This document shows, one piece after another, positions 53,959-63,956 of a stretch of DNA of 64,000 bases. Source of the DNA: Cereibacter azotoformans (GTDB lineage Bacteria; Pseudomonadota; Alphaproteobacteria; Rhodobacterales; Rhodobacteraceae). The position numbers and the translations under genes are program-made. Every line of letters starts with the position of its first letter. The stretch's first letter is position 1. Below the pieces are notes generated by a model, which was given only the letters and a program-made list of their open reading frames with translations, was not told the DNA's origin and made no database searches. The stretch is taken from contig JAGFXX010000001.1 of the NCBI GenBank assembly GCA_017599285.1, positions 2,942,501-3,006,500 of the forward strand. Direction: 5' to 3'.

Positions 53959-54576
53959 TCAGCGCCGACGGTCGCGGCGGGCGCTCATCGGCTGGAACGC
54001 GACGCCGACATGGGCTTCGCAATAGGGCTTGCCGGGCGAGGAGGGCAGGCCGCAGAACCAGAAGTCCTCGGTGGCCGGGTCGCCGATCGGCCATTTGCAG
54101 GTCCGCTCGGTCAGCTCCATCAGCGTGAGCCGGCGGGCGCGCTTTTCCACCTCGCGGACCGAAGCCAGCGCCTCGGGGCTGATCTCGTTGGCCGAAGGCT
54201 GCGGCGGCAGGGGCTGGCCCGCGGTCACCAGAGGCTTGCGCAGCGGCACCGGGGCCACCGGCGCAACCGGAGCCGGGCGTTCCGGCGCCGGGCGCGGGTC
54301 GGCGCTGCGGGGCGGATCGGCCGGACGTGCCGGTTCGGGGCGCGGGGCCGCCGGGGCCGGGCTCGCGGCGGTCGTGCCGGTGGCGGGCGCGACCTCCTCC
54401 TCGATCTCGTCGCGGCTTCCGTTGCCGCCCACACGGTTCGACAGGCCCAGCCGGTGCACCTTGCCGATCACCGCGTTGCGCGTGACGCCCCCGAGCTCCT
54501 TGGCGATCTGGCTGGCGCTCTGGCCCTCGGCCCACATTCGCTTCAGGGTCTCGACGCGCTCGTCGGTCCAGGACAT
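53959..54576 (-). CDS. gcrA: GcrA-type cell-cycle regulator
   Basis: A 205-residue GcrA. The N-terminal DNA-binding helices SWTDERVETLKRMWAEGQSASQIAKELGGVTRNAVIGKVHRLGL are the family hallmark. A Pro/Ala-rich linker (about 60-130) precedes the sigma-70-binding end with RRLTLMELTERTCKWPIGDPATEDFWFCGLPSSPGKPYCEAH. GcrA acts with RNA polymerase at CcrM-methylated GANTC promoters. I saw no GANTC site in the 84 bp before its own ATG. It is convergent with the AsmA gene. Confidence 0.97.
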   Translation of the reverse strand: MSWTDERVETLKRMWAEGQSASQIAKELGGVTRNAVIGKVHRLGLSNRVGGNGSRDEIEEEVAPATGTTAASPAPAAPRPEPARPADPPRSADPRPAPERPAPVAPVAPVPLRKPLVTAGQPLPPQPSANEISPEALASVREVEKRARRLTLMELTERTCKWPIGDPATEDFWFCGLPSSPGKPYCEAHVGVAFQPMSARRDRRR

Positions 54577-54948
54577 GCCGCAACTCCGCTTGAGGGTGGA
54601 CCCGACGCCGGGCGCCGGGCTTCCGCCGCTCCCCGCCTGTGGGGAGGAAGGGCGAGATTTACACCCGCCCCGGCCGTGTTTCAAGCCGCTCCGGCGCCGC
54701 GGCGGGCAGGGCCGGGCCCGCGCCCATCCAGCAGGCGTGCGCGAGGGATGGACAGCCGGCACGGATCGCGATAGGAGCACGGCCATGACAAGCCGGACCT
54801 GCACCCCCGCCGCCCGACGTTGACGCTTTCAAGCGTCCGGTCGCGCCTGCGCGCAGCCTCTGCCTGTCCTGCCTTCCTTCCTGACACATCACGTTGACTT
54901 GGGGCGCCTCCTCTGGCACCCCTGTGGCTTTCCTGGGGACCCTTGCCG

Positions 54949-56130
54949 ATGATCTCTGCCGTCCTGCCGACCTACAACCGTGCGCCCCTCGCATTCGTGA
55001 CGGGCGAGGGCTCGTGGCTCACCGCCGAGGACGGCAGCCGATATCTGGATCTCGGCGCAGGGATCGCGGTGAACGCGCTGGGCCACGCCCATCCCGCGCT
55101 GGTCGAGACGCTCACGGCGCAGGCCGGCAGGCTCTGGCATGTCTCGAACCTCTACCGCATCCCCGAGCAGGAGCGGCTGGCCGAGAAGCTGGTCGAGGCC
55201 ACCTTCGCCGACACGGTCTTCTTCACCAACTCGGGCACCGAGGCCGCGGAACTCGCGATCAAGATGGTGCGCAAATACTGGTCCGCAAAGGGCCAGCCCG
55301 ACCGGATCGAGATCCTCTGCTTCGAGGGCGCCTTCCATGGCCGCTCGACCGGCGCCATCGCGGCGGCGGGCTCCGAGAAGATGACCAAGGGATACGGGCC
55401 GCTGATGCCGGGTTTCCGGCAACTGCCCTTCGGCGACCATGAGGCGCTGCGCGCGGCGATCTCGGACAAGACGGCGGCCGTGATGATCGAGCCGGTGCAG
55501 GGCGAGGGCGGCATCCGCGTCCTGCCCGACGTCTGCCTGAAAGGCCTGCGCGACGCCTGCGATTCCGTGGGCGCGCTTCTGGTGTTCGACGAGGTGCAGT
55601 GCGGCATGGGGCGCACCGGCAAGCTCTTCGCCCACGAATGGGCAGGGATCGAGCCCGACATCATGATGGTGGCCAAGGGCATCGGCGGCGGCTTTCCGCT
55701 GGGGGCCGTGCTGGCCAAGGAAGAAGCCGCCGCGCCCATGACGGTAGGCACCCACGGCTCGACCTACGGGGGCAATCCGCTCGGCTGCGCGGTGGGCGCC
55801 AAGGTGATGGAGATCATCGCCGACCCGGCCTTCCTCGCCGAGGTGAACCGCAAGGGCGCGCTCTTCCGCCAGAAGCTCGAGGGGCTGGTGGCGGCCCATC
55901 CTCAGATCTTCGAAGAGGTGCGGGGCGCGGGCCTGATGCTCGGCCTGAAGTGCCGGGCGCCGAACACGGATCTGGTGCAGGCGGCCTATGGCCAGCATCT
56001 GCTGACCGTGCCCGCGGCCGACAACGTGGTGCGGCTGTTGCCGGCGCTGACCATCCCCGACGAGGACATCGCCGAAGCGGTGGCGCGTCTCGACCGGGCC
56101 GCGGGGGCACTGGAAGCCGATGCGGCCTGA
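54949..56130 (+). CDS. argD: Acetylornithine aminotransferase
   Basis: A 393-residue class III PLP aminotransferase converting N-acetylglutamate semialdehyde to N-acetylornithine. Visible: NSGTEAAELAIKMVRKY, FHGRSTGAIAAAG, LLVFDEVQCGMGRTGKLFAHE, and the PLP lysine in MMVAKGIGGGFPLGA. GGGGAC is nine bases before ATG 54949; TTG 54943 is less likely. It is followed by argF after 114 bp. Confidence 0.95.
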   Translation: MISAVLPTYNRAPLAFVTGEGSWLTAEDGSRYLDLGAGIAVNALGHAHPALVETLTAQAGRLWHVSNLYRIPEQERLAEKLVEATFADTVFFTNSGTEAAELAIKMVRKYWSAKGQPDRIEILCFEGAFHGRSTGAIAAAGSEKMTKGYGPLMPGFRQLPFGDHEALRAAISDKTAAVMIEPVQGEGGIRVLPDVCLKGLRDACDSVGALLVFDEVQCGMGRTGKLFAHEWAGIEPDIMMVAKGIGGGFPLGAVLAKEEAAAPMTVGTHGSTYGGNPLGCAVGAKVMEIIADPAFLAEVNRKGALFRQKLEGLVAAHPQIFEEVRGAGLMLGLKCRAPNTDLVQAAYGQHLLTVPAADNVVRLLPALTIPDEDIAEAVARLDRAAGALEADAA

Positions 56131-56244
56131 CCCCTGCCTCAGGGCCGATCCGCGCCGACGAGGCGGCTTGCTCTTCGGTCGCGCATGAACATCCGGCGGG
56201 AGGCGGTGCCCGAGGCCCGCACCCGAGACAGAAGGCCCTTTCCC

Positions 56245-57171
56245 GTGAACCACTTCCTCGACATCCACAAGACCGACACCGACGCCCTCCGGCAGATGAT
56301 GGACAGCGCCCACGCGATGAAGGCGGCGCGTCAGGGCCGGCCCAAGGGCCAGCTCGACGACGACCAGCCGCTCGCCGGCCGCATGGTGGCGCTGATCTTC
56401 GAGAAGCCCTCGACCCGCACCCGCGTCTCGTTCGACGTGGGCGTGCGGCAGATGGGCGGGCAGACCATGGTGCTCTCGGGCAAGGAGATGCAGCTCGGCC
56501 ACGGTGAGACCATCGCCGACACGGCGCGCGTGCTCTCGCGCTATGTCGATCTCATCATGATCCGCACCTTCGAGGAGGCGACGCTGCTCGAGATGGCCGA
56601 GCACGCCACGGTGCCGGTGATCAACGGGCTCACGAACCGCACGCACCCCTGCCAGATCATGGCCGACGTGATGACCTACGAGGAGCACCGCGGCTCGATC
56701 TCGGGGCGCAAGGTGGTCTGGGCGGGCGACGGCAACAATGTCTGCGCCTCGTTCCTGCATGCGGCGGGCCAGTTCGGCTTCGACTTCACCTTCACCGGCC
56801 CGCCCACGCTCGACCCCGAGGCCGAGTTCGTGGGCTATGCCCGCGAGAAGGGCCGGCGCGTCTCGATCGAGCGCGATCCGGCACGCGCGGTCGAGGGGGC
56901 CGATCTCGTGGTGACGGACACCTGGGTGTCGATGCACGATCCGCAGTCCGCGCGCGAGCGGCGGCACAACCAGCTCAGGCCCTATCAGGTGAACGAGGCG
57001 CTGATGGCGAAGGCGCGGCCCGATGCGCTGTTCATGCACTGCCTGCCCGCGCATCGCGACGACGAGGCCACGAGCGCGGTGATGGATGGGCCGCATTCGG
57101 TGATCTTCGACGAGGCCGAGAACCGGCTTCATGCGCAGAAGGCCATCATGCGCTGGTGCCTCGGAACCTGA
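56245..57171 (+). CDS. argF: Ornithine carbamoyltransferase
   Basis: A 308-residue enzyme making citrulline from ornithine and carbamoyl phosphate. The carbamoyl-phosphate loop is [14 protein letters not shown], with [26 protein letters not shown] and the ornithine-binding [15 protein letters not shown] chose GTG 56245 ([11 protein letters not shown]), with GAAGG nine bases upstream; the ATG at 56185 would add an atypical extension. Forms an arginine pair with argD. Confidence 0.96.
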   Translation: MNHFLDIHKTDTDALRQMMDSAHAMKAARQGRPKGQLDDDQPLAGRMVALIFEKPSTRTRVSFDVGVRQMGGQTMVLSGKEMQLGHGETIADTARVLSRYVDLIMIRTFEEATLLEMAEHATVPVINGLTNRTHPCQIMADVMTYEEHRGSISGRKVVWAGDGNNVCASFLHAAGQFGFDFTFTGPPTLDPEAEFVGYAREKGRRVSIERDPARAVEGADLVVTDTWVSMHDPQSARERRHNQLRPYQVNEALMAKARPDALFMHCLPAHRDDEATSAVMDGPHSVIFDEAENRLHAQKAIMRWCLGT

Positions 57172-57283
57172 TGCGGGGGGGCTGGCCTGGCCATGGCCGG
57201 GCCTCGCCCGAAAACCGGGCCCCGGCTCGTGTCGGGACGGACGGTCCTTCGCCATCCCCCGCGGTCTTGCGCGGGCGTGCCGT

Positions 57284-57490
57284 TCAGGCGTCCTGTTCGG
57301 TGGCGGGCCGGACGCGACACCTCCAGCTCGAGACGCGGTATTTCGGGTGGTCGAGCACCCATTTCGCAAGCTCGGGCGGCGCGCGCAGCAGGCAGGCCCG
57401 CGGGCTGAGATCATCGCTGTAATAGAGGCTGCGCTTCTCGCAGGCCTCGGGGGCGGCACTGAGGCAGGCCACGAAGGCAAGTTCGATCAT
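57284..57490 (-). CDS. Small conserved-looking hypothetical protein
   Basis: A 68-residue protein with four Cys (MIELAFVACLSAAPEACEK; SPRACLLRAPPELAKWV; SSWRCRV). The N-terminal hydrophobic stretch and Cys-rich body fit a small family I have seen in Rhodobacterales, but I cannot name it. AAGAGG lies just before the ATG (57491-57505, minus strand). It is convergent with argF. Confidence 0.6.
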   Translation of the reverse strand: MIELAFVACLSAAPEACEKRSLYYSDDLSPRACLLRAPPELAKWVLDHPKYRVSSWRCRVRPATEQDA

Positions 57491-57864
57491 GTTGACCTCT
57501 TCACAAGGTTGGCAGGGTCCTCCCTGAACACCGCTGATACCGCATGAACCCCTTCGAACCGCTCAAGCGCAGTGCTTTGCGAGACTGCAAGACGGACTTC
57601 GGGCGAACAACGTGCAGAAACCTGCATGGTTGCCACATTCTTTCGTATCGGGAGATCCGCCAGAGCCGCGCCCGCGCGAATCCCTCGGGCCGAAGGTGAG
57701 GGCGGGCGGATCGCGCGTCCAGTCCCCTTTCCGCTCGGGCAGGCGAATATGCTTCGGACGGGTGGACCTCACGGCGCGGGCCGTCCCCGCCTGCCGCAGC
57801 GCGGCGATTGACACGCCCCGGAGGGTCCGCCACAAATTCCTGCGAGAATTTTCGGGAGGTCTCC
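57491..57864. other. Intergenic region upstream of scoA
   Basis: 374 bp between a minus-strand small gene and scoA. Frames on either strand give Arg/Pro-rich translations without ribosome sites. Apart from the scoA promoter candidate at 57808-57836 and the ribosome site GGGAGG just before scoA, I see nothing in it. Confidence 0.5.
57808..57836 (+). promoter_or_regulatory. Candidate scoAB promoter
   Basis: A perfect -35 TTGACA (57808-57813) is followed after 17 bp by a weak -10 CACAAA (57831-57836), about 29 bp before the scoA ATG. The -10 is poor, so an activator may help. Confidence 0.4.
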
Positions 57865-58563
57865 ATGAAGAAGGTCTATGACAGCGCGTCCGCCGCGCTG
57901 GACGGGCTGCTGTTCGACGGGATGCTGATCGCGGCCGGCGGGTTCGGTCTGTGTGGCATTCCCGAGCTGCTGATCCAGGCGATCCGCGACGCGGGCACCC
58001 GGGATCTGACCATCGCGTCGAACAATGCGGGCGTGGACGGCTTCGGTCTGGGCGTGCTGCTCGAGACGCGGCAGGTGAAGAAGATGATCTCCTCCTACGT
58101 CGGCGAGAATGCCGAGTTCATGCGCCAGTATCTCTCGGGCGAGCTGGAACTGGAGTTCAACCCGCAGGGCACGCTCGCCGAGCGGATGCGGGCCGGCGGC
58201 GCGGGCATTCCGGGCTTCTACACGAAGACGGGCGTGGGCACCGTGATCGCCGAGGGCAAGGAGCACAAGGAGTTCGACGGCGAGACCTACATCCTGGAAC
58301 GCGGGATCGTGGCGGACCTGTCGATCGTGAAGGCCTGGAAGGCCGACCCGTCGGGCAACCTCGTCTTCCGCAAGACGGCGCGCAACTTCAACCCGCCGGC
58401 GGCCACCTGCGGCAAGGTCTGCGTGGTCGAGGTCGAGGAGATCGTCCCGCTGGGCAGCCTCGAGCCGGACTCGATCCATCTGCCGGGGATCTATGTGCAC
58501 CGCCTGATCCAGGGGCAGCACGAGAAACGCATCGAACAGCGCACCGTCCGCAAGCGCGCCTGA
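57865..58563 (+). CDS. scoA: Succinyl-CoA:3-ketoacid CoA-transferase subunit A
   Basis: A 232-residue alpha subunit of class I 3-oxoacid CoA-transferase, which activates acetoacetate using succinyl-CoA for ketone-body or polyhydroxybutyrate-derived carbon. Visible: [85 protein letters not shown] precedes ATG. scoB follows 14 bp later. Confidence 0.95.
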   Translation: MKKVYDSASAALDGLLFDGMLIAAGGFGLCGIPELLIQAIRDAGTRDLTIASNNAGVDGFGLGVLLETRQVKKMISSYVGENAEFMRQYLSGELELEFNPQGTLAERMRAGGAGIPGFYTKTGVGTVIAEGKEHKEFDGETYILERGIVADLSIVKAWKADPSGNLVFRKTARNFNPPAATCGKVCVVEVEEIVPLGSLEPDSIHLPGIYVHRLIQGQHEKRIEQRTVRKRA

Positions 58564-58577
58564 GGGGGAGAGAGATC

Positions 58578-59207
58578 ATGGGCTGGGACCGCAACCAGAT
58601 GGCGGCACGCGCCGCGCAGGAGCTTCAGGACGGCTGGTATGTCAACCTCGGGATCGGCATCCCGACGCTGGTGGCCAACTACATCCCCGAAGGGATCGAG
58701 GTGACGCTGCAATCCGAGAACGGTATGCTCGGCATGGGCCCCTTCCCCTTCGAGGGCGAGGAGGATGCCGACCTGATCAACGCCGGCAAGCAGACCATCA
58801 CCGAACTGCCGAAGACCGCCTATTTCGACAGCGCCCAGAGCTTCGCGATGATCCGCGGCGGCAAGATCGCCATGGCGATTCTCGGCGCGATGGAGGTGGC
58901 CGAGAACGGAGACCTTGCGAACTGGATGATCCCCGGCAAGCTCGTGAAGGGCATGGGTGGGGCGATGGACCTTGTGGCGGGCGTGCAGCGCGTGGTGGTG
59001 GTCATGGACCACACCTCCAAGCACGGCGAGTCGAAGGTGCTGAAGCAATGCACCCTGCCGCTCACCGGCAAGGGCGTCGTGAACCGCATCGTGACGAACC
59101 TCGGCGTGCTCGACGTGGTGCCGGGTGGGCTGCGGATCGTGGAATGTGCCGACGGCGTGACGGAAGACGAAATCCGCGCGGCGACGGAAGCCACCATCGT
59201 CGCCTGA
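58578..59207 (+). CDS. scoB: Succinyl-CoA:3-ketoacid CoA-transferase subunit B
   Basis: A 209-residue beta subunit. The catalytic Glu lies in LQSENGMLGMGPFPFEGEEDADLINAGK; other family blocks are GWYVNLGIGIPTLVANYIP and MDHTSKHGESKVLKQCTLPLTG. GGGGGAGAGAG lies before ATG 58578. Together with scoA it makes the heteromeric enzyme. Confidence 0.95.
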   Translation: MGWDRNQMAARAAQELQDGWYVNLGIGIPTLVANYIPEGIEVTLQSENGMLGMGPFPFEGEEDADLINAGKQTITELPKTAYFDSAQSFAMIRGGKIAMAILGAMEVAENGDLANWMIPGKLVKGMGGAMDLVAGVQRVVVVMDHTSKHGESKVLKQCTLPLTGKGVVNRIVTNLGVLDVVPGGLRIVECADGVTEDEIRAATEATIVA

Positions 59208-59347
59208 CGGCGCGGCTCCTCCGTCCGCGCGGCCGGAGGGGCGGCACCTCTTGTCGTGCGGTTGGGGAGGGACCGCGCATCCAGCGGCGCATGGCCTGCG
59301 GCATCTTCTCCCTACCTCCGGGCGAGGGGGCAGGTTAGGATTTCTCC

Positions 59348-59539
59348 ATGCAACTCATCGATCCAAACCACCCGTTCTTCCGCCCCGCCTGGCGTCGCTG
59401 GGTCACCGGGATCTTCCCCATCGCCTGGTCGGCCGTCGAGCTGTTCGCGCTGGGAAGCCCCGTGTGGGCCGTGATCTTCCTCCTCCTCGGGATCTACGCC
59501 TTCTGGGTTCTGGTCATCAAGGGGCCGGACGCCGCCTGA
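59348..59539 (+). CDS. Small two-helix membrane protein
   Basis: A 63-residue protein: FFRPAWRRWVTGIFPIAWSAVELFALGSPVWAVIF in two hydrophobic segments (about 20-35 and 39-57), the second LLLGIYAFWVLVIK. AGGTTAGGA lies before the ATG. No family recognised; the sequence is convincing as a real small inner-membrane protein rather than a shadow frame. Confidence 0.6.
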   Translation: MQLIDPNHPFFRPAWRRWVTGIFPIAWSAVELFALGSPVWAVIFLLLGIYAFWVLVIKGPDAA

Positions 59540-59664
59540 TCCGGCGGCTCGGTTCCCTGGGCGCAGCGGCCGGGCTGTTCCTGGCCCATGACCGCTGTCC
59601 GCAGGCGTGTGCCTCCCCGGTCTGAGCCGTCGCGTCGGCCCGGATCATGCCCGCTCGGCGCGTC

Positions 59665-62091
59665 TCAGGTGCCGCGCGGCTTGGCCCGCAGCGTAGGCTC
59701 GGCCACCGTCGGGTCCTCGGGCCAGGGATGGCGCGGGTAGCGACCGCGCATGTCGCGGCGGACATCCGCATAGGAACTTGCCCAGAAGCCCGGAAGATCC
59801 ATCGTCACCTGCACCGGCCGCTGGCCCGGTGACAGCAGGGTGATCCGCAAGGGCAGCCTTCTGGGGCCCACCGTCGGGTGCACCGTCACGCCGAACATCT
59901 CCTGCAGCCGGATCTCGATTCCCGGCGCCTCTCCCTCGTAGTCGATCGGCACCTTGCGCCCGAGCGGTGTCTCGAAATGCGCGGGCGCCAGCCGGTCGAG
60001 AAGCTGCACCCCCTCCCAGCCGAGGAGGGCGCGCAGCGGCTCGGTCAGGTCAAGGGCGCGAAGCTCGGCCTCGGTGCGGCGGGTGCCGAGGTAGGGCAGC
60101 AGCCACTCGGGGTCGGCCAGCAGCGCCGCGTCCGACGTGTCGGGCATTTCGGCCCCCTCGGCGCGCAGGAGGGCGATGCGGGCGCGCAGCCTGCGGGCGG
60201 GCTCGCTCCAGGGCAGGCCGATCTGGCGCAGCCCCTCGAAGGCCGCGCGGGCCAGCGCCTCGGGGGGCACTTCGGGCCAGGTCCGGTCGTCGAGCACCAG
60301 CGCGCCGAAGGTTTCCTGCCGCCGCGCCACGACGCGGCCTTCGCGGCGCGACCAGTCGCAGACCGTGCGCCAGCGGATCTGTGGCGCAAAGAGCTGGCGC
60401 AGCTCGGATTCCGGGATCGGCGCCGCCTGCCGCACCTTCGCCTCGCGCGCGTCGCCGTCGAGATCGGTCGCCACGATCAGCCGCGCGCCCGAGAGCGGCA
60501 GGCCCGGTTCCATCGCCGCGCCCTTGCCGCCCGATAGCACCCAGCGCGGCGCCTCGCCCTTGCGCCTCAGGCCGACCCGGTCGGGATAGGCCAGCGCCGC
60601 CATCTGCCCCACAGACAGACCCGCGTCGGGCGTCGCCACCGCGCGGGAGAGCCGGCGGGCCTCGTCCCGGACGCGGGCGAGGGCCGTGCGGTTCACCTCG
60701 TGCGGATGCTCGTCCGGGAACCGCTTCGGATCGGCCAGCGCCGCCAGACGCAGCGCAAGATCGGGCGGCCCCTTCACCGGGTCACGGTCGGCCATCAGCG
60801 CGGCAAGCGGCGCGGCGGAGGGCCCCGCCACCGTCAGCATGTGGCCCAGCCGGGGATGGAGCGGCAGACGCGCCAGCCGCTTGCCATGGGCGGTGATCCG
60901 GCCATCCTCCAGCGCGCCCAGCCGCTCGAGCAGCCCGCGCGCCTCGGCCAGCACGCCGGGATGGGGCGGCGTCAGGAACGGCAGGTCGGCGCTGCCCCAG
61001 ACCGCCAGCTCGAGCGCAAGCCCGGTCAGATCCGCCGCCTCGATCTCGGCCGGCGGGAAGGCCGCCAGTGCCCCTTCCTCGCCCCGCGTCCACATCCGGT
61101 AGCAGATGCCCTCGGCCACACGGCCCGCGCGGCCGCGGCGCTGGTCGGCCTCGGCCCGCGTCACCCGCTCGGTCACCAGCCGCGACATGCCGGAACTCGG
61201 ATCGAACCGCGCCCGCCGCGCGCGGCCGGCATCGACCACCACCCGCACGCCGGGAATGGTCAGCGAGGTCTCGGCGATCGAGGTGGCCAGCACGATCCGA
61301 CGCTCCGGGCCTGGCTCGAGCGCCGCGCGCTGGGCCGCGAAGTCGAGCGCACCAAAGAGCGGCGCCACGCGCACCCCCGGCAGGTCGAGCATGCCCTGCA
61401 CGCGCCGGATCTCGCCCTCGCCCGGCAGGAAGACGAGGATGTCGCCCTCGGTCTCGACTGCGGCCCGTCGCACCAGGGCCGCCACCTCGGGCTCGAGCCG
61501 CGCACCGGGGGCGAGGGGGCGCGCCAGCCACCGCGTCTCGACCGGAAAGGCGCGCCCCTCCGACGTCACGACGGGCGCCCCTCCCATCAGATCGGCCACC
61601 GGCCCCGCGTCAAGCGTTGCAGACATCGCGACCAGCAGCAGGTCCTCGCGCAGCGCGCCCCGCACCTCGAGCGCCAGCGCAAGTCCCAGATCCGCGTTCA
61701 GACTGCGCTCGTGGAACTCGTCGAAGATCAGCGCGCCGATCCCTTCGAGCGAGGGATCGTCCTGGATCATCCGGGTGAGGATGCCCTCGGTCACCACCTC
61801 GATGCGGCTGGCCGGCGAGACGCGCGCCTCGCCCCGGATGCGGTAGCCGACGGTCTGGCCCACCGGCTCGCCGAGCGTGGCCGCCATCCGCTCGGCGGCC
61901 GCCCGCGCCGCAAGACGCCGCGGCTCGAGCATGACGATCCGTTCCCCGGTCAACCCGGCATCCAGGATCGCAAGCGGCACGCGCGTGGTCTTGCCCGCAC
62001 CGGGCGGCGCCTGGAGCACCACCATCCGGCGATTGGAGAGCGCCTCCACCAGGGCGGGCAGCGCAGAGTCGATCGGCAGCGTCTCGGTCAT
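59665..62091 (-). CDS. hrpB: ATP-dependent helicase HrpB
   Basis: An 808-residue DEAH/RHA-type RNA helicase. Walker A is APPGAGKTTRVPL (about 28-40), motif II is IFDEFHERSLNADL, motif III is AMSATLD, and motif VI region is VTRAEADQRRGRAGRVAEG. The HA2-like and C-terminal HrpB domains follow, ending QVTMDLPGFWASSYADVRRDMRGRYPRHPWPEDP, which is diagnostic for HrpB. Cellular role is not well known. It precedes the DUF3108 gene's mirror boundary by 41 bp, both minus strand. Confidence 0.96.
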   Translation of the reverse strand: MTETLPIDSALPALVEALSNRRMVVLQAPPGAGKTTRVPLAILDAGLTGERIVMLEPRRLAARAAAERMAATLGEPVGQTVGYRIRGEARVSPASRIEVVTEGILTRMIQDDPSLEGIGALIFDEFHERSLNADLGLALALEVRGALREDLLLVAMSATLDAGPVADLMGGAPVVTSEGRAFPVETRWLARPLAPGARLEPEVAALVRRAAVETEGDILVFLPGEGEIRRVQGMLDLPGVRVAPLFGALDFAAQRAALEPGPERRIVLATSIAETSLTIPGVRVVVDAGRARRARFDPSSGMSRLVTERVTRAEADQRRGRAGRVAEGICYRMWTRGEEGALAAFPPAEIEAADLTGLALELAVWGSADLPFLTPPHPGVLAEARGLLERLGALEDGRITAHGKRLARLPLHPRLGHMLTVAGPSAAPLAALMADRDPVKGPPDLALRLAALADPKRFPDEHPHEVNRTALARVRDEARRLSRAVATPDAGLSVGQMAALAYPDRVGLRRKGEAPRWVLSGGKGAAMEPGLPLSGARLIVATDLDGDAREAKVRQAAPIPESELRQLFAPQIRWRTVCDWSRREGRVVARRQETFGALVLDDRTWPEVPPEALARAAFEGLRQIGLPWSEPARRLRARIALLRAEGAEMPDTSDAALLADPEWLLPYLGTRRTEAELRALDLTEPLRALLGWEGVQLLDRLAPAHFETPLGRKVPIDYEGEAPGIEIRLQEMFGVTVHPTVGPRRLPLRITLLSPGQRPVQVTMDLPGFWASSYADVRRDMRGRYPRHPWPEDPTVAEPTLRAKPRGT

Positions 62092-62132
62092 GCGCCCTTA
62101 TGGCCGGACCTCGTGCCCCGCGCCAGAGGCGC

Positions 62133-62846
62133 CTAGCGCCGCCGCAGGGTGGCTTTGCCGTAGATCGTGTCCGTTGCCACCTGCATCACGCGCATCCGTC
62201 CGTCGGCGGTCGGCTGGTAGTAGAGCGTGAAGGGAAAGCGTGGCTTTTCGGCCATGTCCTCGGGCGAGTAGCCCGCCACGCGCCGGAACTCGCCCGCGCA
62301 GCTCACGCCGCCCTCGATCGCCTTCGGTGTGCCCAGCACCACCTGCGTCCGCCGACGCCCGTCGAAGATGTCCAGCGACAGCCGGCATTCCTGCCCCGGC
62401 TCGACATCCCGGAGAGCGGCATAGAGGGCCGTCATCGGGTCCACCGTGCCACGTTGCGCCGCCGGATCCACGTCATAGGGGCGGGGCTTGCGCGCGGGCG
62501 CGTACCGTTCGACCCTCGGCCTGCCCCGGTCCCAGGCCAGGACCACCTCGGACTGCCGCCGCCCGGTGTCGGCCTTCTCGCTGTAGCTGAGCGCCTCGGG
62601 GCGGCCCTGCACCATCCGCCCGCTCGCCTGCGCATCGTAGCGCATCCTGCGGACCAGCCCGAGCAGCCCCGCGCTCTGCAGCCGCCCGTTGACGCTGTAG
62701 CGTCCCGCCTCTTCGGCGCCACTGAACGAGAAGGTCCCAGCCCTCACGCCGCGGAGCACGAGATCGAACGCGGCCTCGTCCGTCCGTGCAGCGGCGGGCG
62801 CCGCCAGCAGCAGCGCCAGCGCCGCCATCCCGAGAGCCGTGCGCAT
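62133..62846 (-). CDS. DUF3108 exported protein
   Basis: A 237-residue secreted protein. The signal peptide MRTALGMAALALLLAAPAAA is followed by a DUF3108 beta domain: FDLVLRGVRAGTFSFSGAEEAGRYSVNGRL, then RPYDVDPAAQRGTVDPMTALYAALRD and FPFTLYYQPTADGRMRVMQVATDTIYGKATL. Function unknown; likely periplasmic. GGAGGTTCC lies just upstream of ATG 62846. It is divergent from meaB across 135 bp and shares direction with hrpB. Confidence 0.87.
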   Translation of the reverse strand: MRTALGMAALALLLAAPAAARTDEAAFDLVLRGVRAGTFSFSGAEEAGRYSVNGRLQSAGLLGLVRRMRYDAQASGRMVQGRPEALSYSEKADTGRRQSEVVLAWDRGRPRVERYAPARKPRPYDVDPAAQRGTVDPMTALYAALRDVEPGQECRLSLDIFDGRRRTQVVLGTPKAIEGGVSCAGEFRRVAGYSPEDMAEKPRFPFTLYYQPTADGRMRVMQVATDTIYGKATLRRR

Positions 62847-62981
62847 GGAACCTCCATCTGCCGCATTCTCGCCTCTGGCATATCGCGGGAAGAGAGGGCA
62901 CAACAGCCCCGCAGTCCGGTTCCGCCCTGACAATCGCGTCAGCGGCCGGAGAGGCTGCGCCCGATCTTGACGGAGCACCCG

Positions 62982-63953
62982 ATGGACACAGCCGACCTCG
63001 CCCCCCGTATCGCCAGCGGCGACCGTCGCGCCCTCGCCCGCGCCATCACGCTCGTCGAGAGCCAGCGCGCCGACCACCGCGCACAGGCTCTGGCGCTTCT
63101 CGGCCAACTGGCCGGGACAGGCCGCGAGGCATTGAGGATCGGTCTGTCGGGAACGCCGGGCGTCGGCAAATCCACCTTCATCGAGAGCTTCGGGCTGATG
63201 CTGACCGGCCAGGGGCTCCGGGTGGCGGTTCTCGCGGTCGATCCCTCCTCCTCCCGCTCGGGCGGCTCGATCCTTGGCGACAAGACCCGGATGGAGCGGC
63301 TCTCGCGCGATCCGATGGCCTTCATCCGCCCGTCGCCGTCCCAGAGCCACCTGGGCGGCGTCGCGCGCCGCACCCGCGAGGCGGTGGCGCTCTGCGAGGC
63401 GGCGGGCTTCGACGTGATCCTGATCGAGACGGTGGGCGTCGGCCAGTCCGAGACCGTGGTGGCCCAGCTCTGCGACCTCTTCCTTCTGCTGCTCGCCCCC
63501 GCGGGCGGCGACGAGCTGCAGGGCGTCAAGCGCGGCATCATGGAGATGGCCGACATCATCCTTGTCAACAAGGCCGATGGCGACCTCAGGCCCGCCGCCA
63601 TGCGGACCGTGGCGGACTATGCGGGCGCGCTGCGCCTCCTGCGCCGCCGGCCGCAGGATCCCGAGGGCTTTCCCAAGGCGATGCCGGTCTCGGCCATCGA
63701 AGAGCAGGGCCTCACCCATGCCTGGGCCGAGATGCAGGCGCTCGTCGGCTGGCGCCGCGAGACCGGCCATTTCGCCCGTCGCCGGTCCGAACAGTCCCGC
63801 CACTGGTTCGAGGAAGAGGTGCGCCAGGGCCTCCTGTCCGTCCTGAGCCGCCCCGGCCCCGCGCGCGAGACCATGAGCCGGCTGGGCGAGGCCGTCACCC
63901 GTGGCGATCTCACCCCCGAGGCCGCCGCCGCGCGGATGCTCGCCTCTCTCTGA
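62982..63953 (+). CDS. meaB: MeaB/ArgK-type methylmalonyl-CoA mutase GTPase chaperone
   Basis: A 323-residue G3E GTPase that protects and reloads B12-dependent methylmalonyl-CoA mutase. Walker A is SGTPGVGKSTF (about 56-66), Walker B region AVLAVDPSSSRSGGSILGDKTRM, the family block FDVILIETVGVGQSE, and the base-specificity NKAD in IILVNKAD. I chose ATG 62982 (GGAG seven bases upstream) over TTG 62967. It links to the aerobic cobalamin genes cobS/cobT in the same window. No mutase gene is visible here; it may lie beyond the right edge. Confidence 0.94.
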   Translation: MDTADLAPRIASGDRRALARAITLVESQRADHRAQALALLGQLAGTGREALRIGLSGTPGVGKSTFIESFGLMLTGQGLRVAVLAVDPSSSRSGGSILGDKTRMERLSRDPMAFIRPSPSQSHLGGVARRTREAVALCEAAGFDVILIETVGVGQSETVVAQLCDLFLLLLAPAGGDELQGVKRGIMEMADIILVNKADGDLRPAAMRTVADYAGALRLLRRRPQDPEGFPKAMPVSAIEEQGLTHAWAEMQALVGWRRETGHFARRRSEQSRHWFEEEVRQGLLSVLSRPGPARETMSRLGEAVTRGDLTPEAAAARMLASL

Positions 63954-63956
63954 TCC